DNA of 17,120 nt. Source: QFOX01 sp044237845. Lineage in GTDB: Bacteria > Pseudomonadota > Alphaproteobacteria > Rickettsiales > UBA3002. The notes beneath the pieces were generated by a model that was given only the letters and a program-made list of their open reading frames with translations, was not told the DNA's origin and did not search any database. Below, one piece after another: positions 1-7,422 of this stretch. The stretch spans positions 1-17,120 of the forward strand of contig JBIIEL010000040.1 of the NCBI GenBank assembly GCA_044237845.1, given 5' to 3'. Numbering within the stretch: position 1 is the stretch's first letter; the number at the start of each line of letters is the position of its first letter. The translations under genes were made by a program, and so were the position numbers.

Positions 1-74
1 GTCTCGCTGGGTGTTTGGGTGAACCCCTCCTTTTCTAACCCCAATCTCGACCCTCGACTCTCTATGCTCCCCCA
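1..74. other. Unassigned left flank upstream of rnpB
   Basis: No gene can be recognised in these bases. One forward frame closes at a TAA at 36-38 and could be the tail of an upstream gene, but too few codons are visible to say. Two near-identical 7-bp units (CTCGACC at 46-52 and CTCGACT at 53-59) lie just before rnpB. The rnpB promoter should be here, but I see no convincing -35/-10 pair. Confidence 0.4.
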
Positions 75-448
75 CGCCAGATGGCCGGATGGCTGCCGCA
101 CCGCTCGCGGTGGGGAGGAAAGTCCGGGCTCCACAGGAAACGGTGGCGGGTAATGCCCGCCCGGCGCAAGCCGAGAGACAGTGCCACAGAGAACAAACCG
201 CCATGTTCGCATGGTAAGGGTGAAAAGGTGGGGTAAGAGCCCACCGCGTTTCTGGTAACAGAAATGGCAGGGCAAACCTCACCGGGAGCAAGACCGAATA
301 GGCGCGGCGCGTGATGCAAATCACTAGGGGTGTTCCGTCCTGAGACCGCGCGGGTAGGTTGCTTGAGCGCCGTGGCAACACGTCGCCTAGAGGAATAGTC
401 ATCCATCCCGCAAGGGAGGACAGAACCCGGCTTACAGGCCATCTGGCG
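75..448 (+). ncRNA. rnpB: RNase P RNA, bacterial type A
   Basis: This is the catalytic RNA of ribonuclease P, which removes 5' leaders from pre-tRNAs. The ends pair perfectly as helix P1: CGCCAGATGGCC (75-86) with GGCCATCTGGCG (437-448). The 5' conserved core GAGGAAAGTCCGGGCTCC is at 115-132. The 3' core includes AGAGGAATAGTC from about 389 and ACAGAACCCGGCTTAC at 420-435. The length of about 374 nt fits type A RNAs. Bounds are set by P1, and the mature ends may differ by a few bases. Reading frames through this region on both strands are chance frames. It lies directly upstream of the dcw cluster on the same strand, an arrangement I recall from other alphaproteobacteria. Confidence 0.96.
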
Positions 449-460
449 AGATTCTTTATT

Positions 461-480
461 GAAGGGGGTATCACCCCTTC
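461..480 (+). terminator. Hairpin after rnpB, possible 3' end or terminator
   Basis: GAAGGGG (461-467) pairs perfectly with CCCCTTC (474-480) around a 6-nt loop, 12 nt beyond the rnpB P1 helix. No T-run follows, so it is not a textbook intrinsic terminator. It may mark the end of the rnpB precursor or assist Rho-dependent termination. The position is suggestive and the function is inferred. Confidence 0.4.
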
Positions 481-673
481 CAATCCCCTCATTGTTAAAC
501 CCAACCCCACGAAGTGTGAAGGTTTGGTGACATTTCTGCGCCACCCCCTTGGGAAGTGAATTTGAACGGCCAGTTGCCAAAAAGCGAAATAATTCAATCA
601 TCAAGGGCGAGTGCGGTGCGCGTGAATCCGTCCACAGCCCCTTCCACACCCCGGTTTTGCCCAACTTCGACCT
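481..673. other. Non-coding gap between rnpB and the dcw promoter
   Basis: I find no convincing gene here. Short open frames cross it, but they have no ribosome binding site or recognisable product. One isolated MraZ-like box (GCCCA, bottom strand TGGGC) at 659-663 lies about 20 bp upstream of the main box array. Confidence 0.5.
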
Positions 674-701
674 TGACTAGCCCAAGTTTTGCCCATATTC
701 T
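674..701 (+). promoter_or_regulatory. Candidate sigma70-type promoter of the dcw operon
   Basis: TTGACT (674-679, five of six consensus bases) is separated by 16 bp from TATTCT (696-701, four of six). This predicts transcription starting near 708 and a leader of roughly 185 nt before mraZ. Its position directly under the MraZ box array supports it as the regulated operon promoter. The start site is not proven. Confidence 0.55.
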
Positions 702-715
702 CCCAAGTGTTCCCA
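680..715 (-). promoter_or_regulatory. MraZ operator: four TGGGN boxes with about 10-bp spacing
   Basis: On the bottom strand TGGGA, TGGGA, TGGGC and TGGGC occur. On the top strand they read TCCCA at 711-715 and 701-705, and GCCCA at 691-695 and 680-684. Their ends are 10, 10 and 11 bp apart, so all face one side of the helix. E. coli MraZ binds TGGGN repeats separated by 5 nt in its own promoter, and the three right-hand boxes match that arrangement exactly. The array covers the spacer, the -10 element and the start region of the promoter at 674-701, as expected for autorepression by the MraZ encoded at 894. A lone extra box is at 659-663. Confidence 0.75.
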
Positions 716-893
716 ATAAAATCCATAAATATCCAATATTGTTTTTCCTCAATTTATTTGGCAGAGCCTCTGCATGAAATAGATAAGCAATTGATATTTA
801 TTAATAGTTTTTAATGGGGGCGATGGACGGGTATCTAGCCAAACGCTGGCCGCCCGTTCGATGGGAACAAAAAGACGAAAGAAAGCGGATTCC
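716..893 (+). other. AT-rich untranslated leader of mraZ with a terminal hairpin
   Basis: Bases 716-818 are strikingly AT-rich for this window and include the 8-bp palindrome CAATATTG (734-741). At 825-859 a two-part hairpin can form: GGACGGG (825-831) with CCCGTTC (853-859, one G-T pair), then GCCA (838-841) with TGGC (847-850). It ends just before a possible upstream in-frame ATG at 861, which has no ribosome binding site. A role in translation or mRNA stability is inference. Confidence 0.45.
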
Positions 894-1352
894 ATGGCAT
901 TGTTTCTCTCAACGTTTGAGAAGCAGATCGACAAGAAGGGGCGCGTGAGCGTGCCGCCGACCTTCCGTGCCGTGCTCGCCGCGCAAAGCTTTAATGGCAT
1001 GATCGCTTATTCCTCGTTCGTGCATCCCTGCATCGAGGCGTGCGGCATGGAGCGACTTGAAAAACTCTACGCGCAGATTGAAAGGCTTGATCCATTCTCC
1101 GAAGAGCGTGATGCGTTCACTACCGCCATCCTCGGTGGCTCGGTGCAGCTTGGGTTTGATGGTGAAGGCCGCGTGGTGCTGCCAGAGGCGCTGCTTAACA
1201 AGGCGGGCATCACCAGCATTGGTATTTTTGTCGGGAAGGGCGCGACGTTCGAAATCTGGTCGCCTGCCGCGTTCGAGAAGCACCAAACCGCGATGCGCGA
1301 CATGGCGCTGGCGCGTCGCCTCAACCTCAAATCTGACGGAGGTGCAGCATGA
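894..1352 (+). CDS. mraZ: Transcriptional regulator MraZ
   Basis: MraZ is a ring-forming DNA-binding protein of the SpoVT-AbrB fold that represses the dcw operon from its own promoter. The 152-residue product shows the expected duplicated half-domains: KKGRVSVP at residues 14-21 and DGEGRVVLP at 89-97. I chose the ATG at 894 because the protein then begins MALFLSTFEKQIDKKGR, where known family members begin. An in-frame ATG at 861 would add 11 polar residues and has no ribosome binding site. The site before 894 is itself weak (a GCGGA stretch), so translation may be low. The gene overlaps rsmH by ATGA. Operator boxes at 680-715 are its likely target. Confidence 0.93.
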   Translation: MALFLSTFEKQIDKKGRVSVPPTFRAVLAAQSFNGMIAYSSFVHPCIEACGMERLEKLYAQIERLDPFSEERDAFTTAILGGSVQLGFDGEGRVVLPEALLNKAGITSIGIFVGKGATFEIWSPAAFEKHQTAMRDMALARRLNLKSDGGAA

Positions 1353-2314
1353 CGCGCGCCCTTCATGTTCCGGTTCTGCGTGATGAAATGCTCGCCGCCG
1401 TTGCGCCGCGTGACGGCGAAGTGATTGTTGACGGCACGTTCGGTGCCGGTGGTTATTCGCGGGCGCTTTTAGATGCCGCTACCTGCAAGGTAGTTGCGTT
1501 CGATCGCGACCCGCATGTCAAGTTACTTGCCGATGCGCTTGCCCGGGAGTTTCCCGGGCATTTTTTATTCATGCCTGCGCGCTTTTCATCGATGATGACC
1601 GTGCTGGCCGACGTGGGTGTGAACGCTGTTGACGCTATTGTGCTCGATATCGGCGTGTCCTCCATGCAGTTCGACGAAGACGTGCGTGGCTTCAGCTTCC
1701 AGCGCGAGGCGCCGCTTGACATGCGCATGGGCGACGAAGGCGCCACGGCGGCAGATATCGTCAATGGCTATAGCGAGGCGGAGCTTGCCCGCATCCTCTA
1801 CGAATATGGCGAGGAGAAGGACTCGCGCCGCATCGCACGGGCGATTGTGCAGGCGCGGAATGTTCAGAAAATTACGACAACGCGGCAACTTGCGGAAATT
1901 ATCAGCGGCGCGGTGCGTGGGGCAGGGCGGATGAAAATTCACCCGGCGACGCGTAGCTTCCAGGCGCTGCGCATTGAGGTGAATCAGGAACTCGCCGAAC
2001 TCGAAGCGGCGCTTGCTGCGGCGGAGCATCTGCTGAAGCCTGGTGGGCGGCTCGTGGTGGTCAGTTTCCACTCGCTTGAGGATCGCATTATCAAACAATT
2101 CATGCTGCACCGGAGCAACCGCGCGAACACGATTTCGCGGCACTCCCCGGCGGCGCTGATGCCGGATGCATCGGAACAGAACGCCACGTTTATTCTAACC
2201 CCCAAAAACGCCATCACCCCGACCGAACAAGAGGTGAGTCGTAATCCTAGAGCGCGCTCGGCAAAGCTGCGCTGTGCCACACGCACGGCGAGTCCTGTCT
2301 ATGAGTCAGCTTAG
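1349..2314 (+). CDS. rsmH: 16S rRNA (cytosine(1402)-N(4))-methyltransferase RsmH
   Basis: RsmH (MraW) methylates N4 of C1402 in the 16S rRNA decoding centre using S-adenosylmethionine. The 321-residue protein has the usual length. The family N-terminus HVPVLRDEML is at residues 6-15, the SAM-binding loop DGTFGAGGYS at 28-37, and the C-terminal signature SFHSLEDR near 239-246. The ATG lies within the mraZ stop (ATGA) and is preceded by a strong GGAGG (1338-1342) with 6-nt spacing, so the two genes are translationally coupled. The coding sequence contains a terminator-like hairpin followed by T6 at 1541-1566, listed separately. Confidence 0.96.
   Translation: MTRALHVPVLRDEMLAAVAPRDGEVIVDGTFGAGGYSRALLDAATCKVVAFDRDPHVKLLADALAREFPGHFLFMPARFSSMMTVLADVGVNAVDAIVLDIGVSSMQFDEDVRGFSFQREAPLDMRMGDEGATAADIVNGYSEAELARILYEYGEEKDSRRIARAIVQARNVQKITTTRQLAEIISGAVRGAGRMKIHPATRSFQALRIEVNQELAELEAALAAAEHLLKPGGRLVVVSFHSLEDRIIKQFMLHRSNRANTISRHSPAALMPDASEQNATFILTPKNAITPTEQEVSRNPRARSAKLRCATRTASPVYESA
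1541..1566 (+). terminator. Terminator-like hairpin plus T6 inside rsmH
   Basis: GCCCGGGA (1541-1548) pairs perfectly with TCCCGGGC (1552-1559) around a GTT loop. One A and then six T residues (1561-1566) follow. This is the form of an intrinsic terminator on the coding strand, but it lies about 195 bp into an intact gene and encodes ordinary residues. If active, it would lower expression of downstream genes relative to mraZ. Activity while ribosomes are translating the region is unproven. Confidence 0.5.
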
Positions 2315-2325
2315 GAGTATGTACG

Positions 2326-2670
2326 ATGAGTTTACGGATTTTCGCGCTGGTCTATATGGCCTGCTTCGCCGCGTCGTCGATGGGTTTATACCTCGTAAAA
2401 TATAGCGTTCAAAACATCCAGCGCGATGTGGCGAGCTTAAAAACTGAACTCGCGGCGGAGAAAGAATCTCTCCACCTGCTCAACGCCGAGTGGGCGTATC
2501 TCAACCGTCCGGACCGCCTGCAGAAGCTCGCGGAGCGCCATCTCGACCTGGTGCCACTCGATAGTCGTCGCATCGAAAATACCGCACTGTTGCCCGCCGC
2601 CTCGCGCAGTGACGACGACACGCCGCGCGCGATTTACCAACCCGTTTCGCAACACGGGGAGGCGCAGTAA
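2326..2670 (+). CDS. ftsL: Cell division protein FtsL
   Basis: FtsL is a small bitopic divisome protein that, with FtsB and FtsQ, activates the FtsW-FtsI synthase at midcell. The 114-residue product has a very short cytoplasmic end, one membrane segment at about residues 4-24, and a periplasmic heptad-rich helix typical of the leucine-zipper-like FtsL fold (about 27-60). The WAYLNRPDRLQKLAERHLDLVPL stretch after it is typical of alphaproteobacterial FtsL. AGGAG at 2313-2317 gives 8-nt spacing to the ATG. The gene is 11 bp after rsmH and directly abuts ftsI. Sequence conservation in this family is low, so the call rests on topology, motif and position. Confidence 0.88.
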   Translation: MSLRIFALVYMACFAASSMGLYLVKYSVQNIQRDVASLKTELAAEKESLHLLNAEWAYLNRPDRLQKLAERHLDLVPLDSRRIENTALLPAASRSDDDTPRAIYQPVSQHGEAQ

Positions 2671-4572
2671 GTGAAGCAATACCGCAGATCACCCGCTGGT
2701 CGTCCCGCGAGCCGTGTCCTCCATGTGGAGAGCACGCACGCACGCGCCGCGGGTGAATCGCGGGTACGCATCACGCTGGTCGCGACCTTCTTCGGCCTCT
2801 GTTTCTTCATGCTCGGCGTGCGACTGTTTGAAGTGTCGACGGTCGGCGGTGGCGATATTCCGTTCAAGCGTCTGGTGACAGAGCCGCATCTCATGCTGAC
2901 GCGTGAAGACGATGTGGATGCCTCGAAAATCGCGGCGGGCGATACCAATCTGCGTCATGAAATCATCGACCGCAACGGCTTTGTGCTTGCAACTTCTATC
3001 GCTACAGCCTCGCTCGTCGCTAACCCCACCATCATCCGCCACGAGAATGAAGTGGCGGCGGGGCTGCATAAAATCTTCCCGCAGGAATCGGTTGCCTCGC
3101 TGCGCGAGAAGCTGATGCGCAAGCATTCGACGTTCCTTTACATCGCGCGGCATCTCTCGCCCAAACAGCAGCAGGCGGTGAATGACCTCGGCGTTCCGGG
3201 GCTTTTTTTCGAGCCGGATATGCGCCGTGTCTATCCGTATGGCGCGCTGTTCTCGCACTCGATTGGCTATGTCGGCGTGGATAATCAGGGCCTCGCGGGG
3301 ATTGAAAAACATTTCGACCAGAAGCTCCAGAACCCGCAGCAGGAAAAGCCTCTCCAGCTTTCTCTCGATTTGCGGGTGCAGTCGATGCTGCGTGAAGAAC
3401 TTGCGCGCACGGTGCGTGATTTCAGCGCGCTCGGCGGCGCGGGGGTGATTGTTTCGATTCCTGAAGGCGAAGTGATTGCGATGACCAGCCTGCCGGAGTT
3501 TGATCCGCATCAGCCCGCCAGCGCGAGCGATGATGCACGCTTCAACCGCGCGACGCTCGGTGCGTATGAAATGGGCTCGACGTTCAAAACCTTCACCGTC
3601 GCCGGTGCGCTCGAGAATAAAAGCGTGACGATGAAAGGTGGCTATGATGCCAGTCGCCCGATTCATTATGGCAATTTCACCATCAGCGACTCGCACCCGG
3701 AAGGGCGCTGGCTCTCGGTGCCTGAGATTTTTGCCCATTCGTCGAATATCGGCATGGCAAAAATGGCGCTCGATCTCGGTAGCAAAAAACAGCAGGAATT
3801 TCTGCGCGCCATTGGCTTGTTCGAGCCGGTGAAGCTGGAAGTGCCGGAGCTTGCGCGCCCCATCGTGCCGCGTGAATGGCCGCCGCTAACCACCATGACG
3901 GTTTCCTATGGCCACGGCATTTCGGTGTCGCCGATGCATCTCATCCGCGCTATCGCGAGCGTAGCCGGCACTGGCACGCGCATGAACCTGACTCTGGTGA
4001 AAGACGGCACTAAAAACGCGGTCGCCGCGCCGCAGATTCTGTCGCAGGAAAATGTAAAACATATGCGCGACCTGCTGCGTCTGGTGGTGCTGCACGGCAC
4101 GGGGAAATCTGCGAATGTCCCGGGCTATCAGATCGGCGGAAAGACCGGAACTGCAGAGAAAATCGCCAATGGTGTGTACCTCAAAGATTCGAAAGTGACA
4201 TCGTTCGTCGGCGTGTTCCCCACTAATCAACCGCGCTACGCAATTCTCGTGATGGTTGACGCGCCGAAGGGCAATAAATCGACCTATGGCTTTGCGACCG
4301 GGGGCTGGATTTCTGCACCGGTGGTGAATCGTGTGGTGCAGCGTATGGCGCCGATGCTGGCGATGAAGCCGAACTTCACTTATTCCGACGCGCGGGTGGA
4401 AGCGCTGTGGCCTACTTCGCGTGAGGCGAAAGTTTTGGTCGCCAAAACGCCCAAACCAGCACCCGCAATGACGCCGCTTGAGGTGCTGCATAAGAAACCA
4501 GATGTCGTGGAAGATGAAGACGCGTCGGCCTTCGCGCCGCAGAAGGAGGCGAATGATGCTGTCGCTTTCTAA
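2671..4572 (+). CDS. ftsI: Peptidoglycan D,D-transpeptidase FtsI (PBP3)
   Basis: FtsI is the septal class B penicillin-binding protein that crosslinks glycan strands made by FtsW. The 633-residue protein has a basic cytoplasmic tail, one membrane anchor at about residues 33-53, a dimerisation/pedestal domain, and a transpeptidase domain with all three active-site motifs: STFK (303-306, nucleophile S303), SSN (357-359) and KTG (491-493). The C-terminal 40 or so residues are Pro- and charge-rich. The start is a GTG directly after the ftsL TAA, with GGGGAGG (2656-2662) 8 nt upstream. A run of seven T at 3203-3209 lies in the coding sequence, but the frame is intact. The end overlaps murE. Confidence 0.96.
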   Translation: MKQYRRSPAGRPASRVLHVESTHARAAGESRVRITLVATFFGLCFFMLGVRLFEVSTVGGGDIPFKRLVTEPHLMLTREDDVDASKIAAGDTNLRHEIIDRNGFVLATSIATASLVANPTIIRHENEVAAGLHKIFPQESVASLREKLMRKHSTFLYIARHLSPKQQQAVNDLGVPGLFFEPDMRRVYPYGALFSHSIGYVGVDNQGLAGIEKHFDQKLQNPQQEKPLQLSLDLRVQSMLREELARTVRDFSALGGAGVIVSIPEGEVIAMTSLPEFDPHQPASASDDARFNRATLGAYEMGSTFKTFTVAGALENKSVTMKGGYDASRPIHYGNFTISDSHPEGRWLSVPEIFAHSSNIGMAKMALDLGSKKQQEFLRAIGLFEPVKLEVPELARPIVPREWPPLTTMTVSYGHGISVSPMHLIRAIASVAGTGTRMNLTLVKDGTKNAVAAPQILSQENVKHMRDLLRLVVLHGTGKSANVPGYQIGGKTGTAEKIANGVYLKDSKVTSFVGVFPTNQPRYAILVMVDAPKGNKSTYGFATGGWISAPVVNRVVQRMAPMLAMKPNFTYSDARVEALWPTSREAKVLVAKTPKPAPAMTPLEVLHKKPDVVEDEDASAFAPQKEANDAVAF

Positions 4573-6022
4573 GCTTGTTGCTGTATCGGGCATCGACGCT
4601 AAAATCACCGGCGATGCCGAGGTGATGGTGGAAAGCCTGACATCTGACTCGCGCGCGGTGACGCCGGGTGCGCTGTTTGTCGCCATGCCGGGCGTGACGG
4701 CGGACGGCACGCAATATATTCCCGACGCGTTGCGCAAAGGCGCGGCGGCAATTCTGATGGCGAACAATGCGCGCACGGATGTGATTGCCACCGTGCCGAT
4801 GCTGCGCGTGGCCGATATGCGCGCGGCGACGAGCGCGATTGCGGCGGCGTTTTATGGGGTGCAACCGGAATTCATGTTCGCGGTGACGGGGACGGATGGC
4901 AAAACATCCACCGCCGATTTCGTGCGCCAACTCGCCATGCTCGCCGGTAAGCAGGCTGCGTCGATCGGTACGCTCGGCTTGCGCTCGCCGTCGGAGGCGC
5001 TCAACAACGCTTTCCCGGCGACCAACACCTCGCCGGAGCCAATCCTTCTACACCGCACGCTTCGCGTGTTGAAAGAGGAGGGTGTCTCCGTTGTTGCTAT
5101 CGAAGCATCGAGCCACGGGCTCGACCAAAAGCGCCTCGACAGCGTGAAATTCACCGCTGGTGCGTTCACCAATTTCGGCCGCGACCATCTCGATTATCAT
5201 GCGACGCTTGAAGACTATTACCTCGCCAAAGCGCGGCTGTTTGATGTGGTGATTCCAGAAGGCGGGCAGGCGGTTATCAACCGCGACGATGCGCGGTTCG
5301 ACGATCTCGTCGCGCGTTGTGCGAAACGCAATATTCGCGTCACGTCCTTCGGTGCGCATGCAGCGGCGGATTATCGCGTGGCGCGGGTGACCCCGCATGT
5401 CGACGGCCTCAGCGCGGAGTTGGTGGTGCGTGGTAAACAGCATCGCATTGAGCTGCCATTTTATGGCGCATTTCAACTGTCGAATATGCTGACGGCGGTA
5501 GGGCTGCTTGCCGCATCCGGCACGGATGAACAGGCGCTCATTCCATTATTGCCTCGCCTGCAAGGCGTACCCGGGCGGCTGGAGAAAGTAGCGAGTCACC
5601 ACGGCGCATCCGTGTTTGTGGACTATGCGCACACACCCGCAGCACTCGAGAATATTTTGAAAACACTGCGTGCACATACGGAGCATAAACTGCATGTCGT
5701 GTTCGGCTGCGGTGGTGATCGCGACAGTGGAAAACGCCCGGAAATGGGCGCGGTGGCAGCGCGCCTTGCCGACGATGTGATTGTGACGGACGACAACCCG
5801 CGCAATGAAAATCCCGCAAGCATTCGCGCCGCGATTTTAGCAGCAGCGCCGGGTGCGACGGAAATCGCGGACCGTGCGGCGGCGATCGCCGCGGCGATGC
5901 AGAAACTCAACACTGGCGACGTTCTGGTCGTCGCCGGAAAAGGCCACGAAACAACCCAGACCATCGGCAATCAAGCAACGCAATTTTATGACCCCGACCA
6001 TATCAGAAAGGCGATGGCATGA
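4556..6022 (+). CDS. murE: UDP-MurNAc-tripeptide synthetase MurE (m-DAP adding)
   Basis: MurE ligates the third stem-peptide residue to UDP-MurNAc-L-Ala-D-Glu using ATP in the cytoplasm. From the ATG at 4556 the protein has 488 residues, the usual size. The ATP loop reads TGTDGKTS (111-118), with Asp where many Mur ligases have Asn. DNPR at 413-416 is the meso-diaminopimelate specificity motif, so the wall is DAP-type. AGGAGG at 4544-4549 is 6 nt before 4556 and 3 nt before an alternative ATG at 4553, so I prefer 4556. A longer in-frame start upstream adds an arginine-rich stretch that is really the ftsI tail in another frame. The gene overlaps ftsI by 17 bp and murF by ATGA. Confidence 0.95.
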   Translation: MLSLSKLVAVSGIDAKITGDAEVMVESLTSDSRAVTPGALFVAMPGVTADGTQYIPDALRKGAAAILMANNARTDVIATVPMLRVADMRAATSAIAAAFYGVQPEFMFAVTGTDGKTSTADFVRQLAMLAGKQAASIGTLGLRSPSEALNNAFPATNTSPEPILLHRTLRVLKEEGVSVVAIEASSHGLDQKRLDSVKFTAGAFTNFGRDHLDYHATLEDYYLAKARLFDVVIPEGGQAVINRDDARFDDLVARCAKRNIRVTSFGAHAAADYRVARVTPHVDGLSAELVVRGKQHRIELPFYGAFQLSNMLTAVGLLAASGTDEQALIPLLPRLQGVPGRLEKVASHHGASVFVDYAHTPAALENILKTLRAHTEHKLHVVFGCGGDRDSGKRPEMGAVAARLADDVIVTDDNPRNENPASIRAAILAAAPGATEIADRAAAIAAAMQKLNTGDVLVVAGKGHETTQTIGNQATQFYDPDHIRKAMA

Positions 6023-7422
6023 CGACCGAATGGACCGCAGAGGATGTCGCGCGCGCGACGCAGGGAACAACGACCGGTGCATGGGTGGCGACTTCCGTCG
6101 GCATCGACACGCGCACGCTCGCGAAGGGGGCGCTATTCGCCGCGCTGCCGGGAGCGAATGTGGATGGGCATGACTTCGTGGAAGCGGCGCTCGCCGCTGG
6201 TGCGGTGGCCGCACTCGTCAGCAAGCCCATCAAAAATATCGACCCAACGAAGTTGGTGATGGTGAAGGATGTGGAGAAGGCATTGCAGGATTTGGGTGTC
6301 GCTGCGCGCGCGCGTTCGAACGCAAAATTCATCGGCGTGACGGGCAGCGTGGGCAAAACCGGAACGAAGGAAATGCTCGTGAAAGCGCTCTCCGCCATCG
6401 GTTCCGTCTATGCAACGAAGGGGAATTTGAACAACCATCTCGGCGTGCCGATCAACCTCGCGAACCTGCCGCACGATGCGGATTACGCGATTCTCGAGAT
6501 GGGCATGAACCATGCGGGTGAGATTGCGCCGCTCTCGCGCTGGGTGCGGCCGCATGTCTCGGTCATTACGAATGTGGAGGCCGTGCATATCGAGTTTTTC
6601 CCGAGCGTATCCTCCATTGCGGATGAGAAAGCAGCGATTTTTGACGGTATGGGCGGCGCGGGTGTGGCGGTGCTGAATGCGGATAATGCGCATTATCCGC
6701 GCCTGCGAAAACACGCAGAAAGCAAGGGGCTTGACCGGATTCTTTCGTTCGGCGCGGGCACGAACGCGAATTGCCAGCTCGTCGATTGGCGCATCCGCGA
6801 CACGCAGATGGCGGTGGAGGCAATCATCGCGGGAACGACCGTATCCTACGCACTTGGCGCGATTGGCAAACACTGGGCGCTGACTTCGGTGGCGGTGCTC
6901 GGTGTGGTTGATGCGCTGGGTGGTGACCTCGCCAAAGCCGCAGCGTCGCTGGTGCATTTCAGCGAGCCGAAAGGACGCGGGCAGATTAAAGTGCTGCCAA
7001 TCAAAGGTGGGCATCTGCGCCTGGTGGATGACAGTTACAACGCGAGCGCGGTCTCGATCACCGGCGCGATTGAGAAGATTGCCGCGATGCGTGACGCGGG
7101 CAAAACGCGCGCCCGCACGGTGGTGATTCTCGGCGATATGCTGGAGCTTGGCGAACATGCGGAGGAGATGCATGTCGGCCTTGCGCCGACGCTGGTGAAC
7201 AATCAGATGGATCTGGTATTCGCCGCAGGCACGTTCATGGAAAAGCTCTATCACGCGCTGCCAGAGCAGATGCGCGGCGCGTATCGTAAAACCAGCCGCG
7301 AGCTGGCGCCGATCGTTGTCGAGCGCTTGCAGGCGAATGATATAGTGTTGGTAAAAGGCTCGCGCGGCAGCCGTATGGATGTGGTTGTCAGCGCCATTGA
7401 GGAGAACGCCGATGCTGTATAA
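6019..7422 (+). CDS. murF: UDP-MurNAc-tripeptide--D-Ala-D-Ala ligase MurF
   Basis: MurF adds the D-Ala-D-Ala dipeptide supplied by Ddl, completing the UDP-MurNAc-pentapeptide. The 467-residue protein has the three-domain Mur ligase layout. The ATP loop TGSVGKTGTK is at 108-117, with the Ser-Val form usual for MurF. EMGMNHAGEI follows in the central domain, and VLNADNAHY matches the family's LNxDN region. The ATG overlaps the murE TGA, with a modest AAAGG 7 nt upstream. The last 11 bp overlap mraY. A perfect 22-bp palindrome lies in the central domain coding sequence at 6679-6700. Confidence 0.96.
   Translation: MTTEWTAEDVARATQGTTTGAWVATSVGIDTRTLAKGALFAALPGANVDGHDFVEAALAAGAVAALVSKPIKNIDPTKLVMVKDVEKALQDLGVAARARSNAKFIGVTGSVGKTGTKEMLVKALSAIGSVYATKGNLNNHLGVPINLANLPHDADYAILEMGMNHAGEIAPLSRWVRPHVSVITNVEAVHIEFFPSVSSIADEKAAIFDGMGGAGVAVLNADNAHYPRLRKHAESKGLDRILSFGAGTNANCQLVDWRIRDTQMAVEAIIAGTTVSYALGAIGKHWALTSVAVLGVVDALGGDLAKAAASLVHFSEPKGRGQIKVLPIKGGHLRLVDDSYNASAVSITGAIEKIAAMRDAGKTRARTVVILGDMLELGEHAEEMHVGLAPTLVNNQMDLVFAAGTFMEKLYHALPEQMRGAYRKTSRELAPIVVERLQANDIVLVKGSRGSRMDVVVSAIEENADAV
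6679..6700. repeat. Perfect 22-bp palindrome within murF
   Basis: GCGGATAATGC is followed immediately by its exact reverse complement, with no loop. It encodes part of the conserved NADNAHYPR stretch, so it may simply be the product of codon choice. It could also be a binding site for a dimeric protein. I see no second copy in the window. Confidence 0.5.

Noticed and set aside
62..664. A 200-codon open frame on the minus strand across rnpB
   Set aside because: It is antisense to a clearly folded RNase P RNA and its flank, has no recognisable domain, and is best explained as a chance frame in GC-rich DNA.
801..814. TTAA-N6-TTAA as a CtrA binding site in the mraZ leader
   Set aside because: The usual CtrA site has 7 bases between the TTAA halves. 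Here there are 6, in a very AT-rich stretch where chance matches are likely.
861..893. Upstream ATG giving an 11-residue longer MraZ
   Set aside because: There is no Shine-Dalgarno sequence, and the added residues are absent from typical MraZ proteins. The ATG at 894 gives the family N-terminus.
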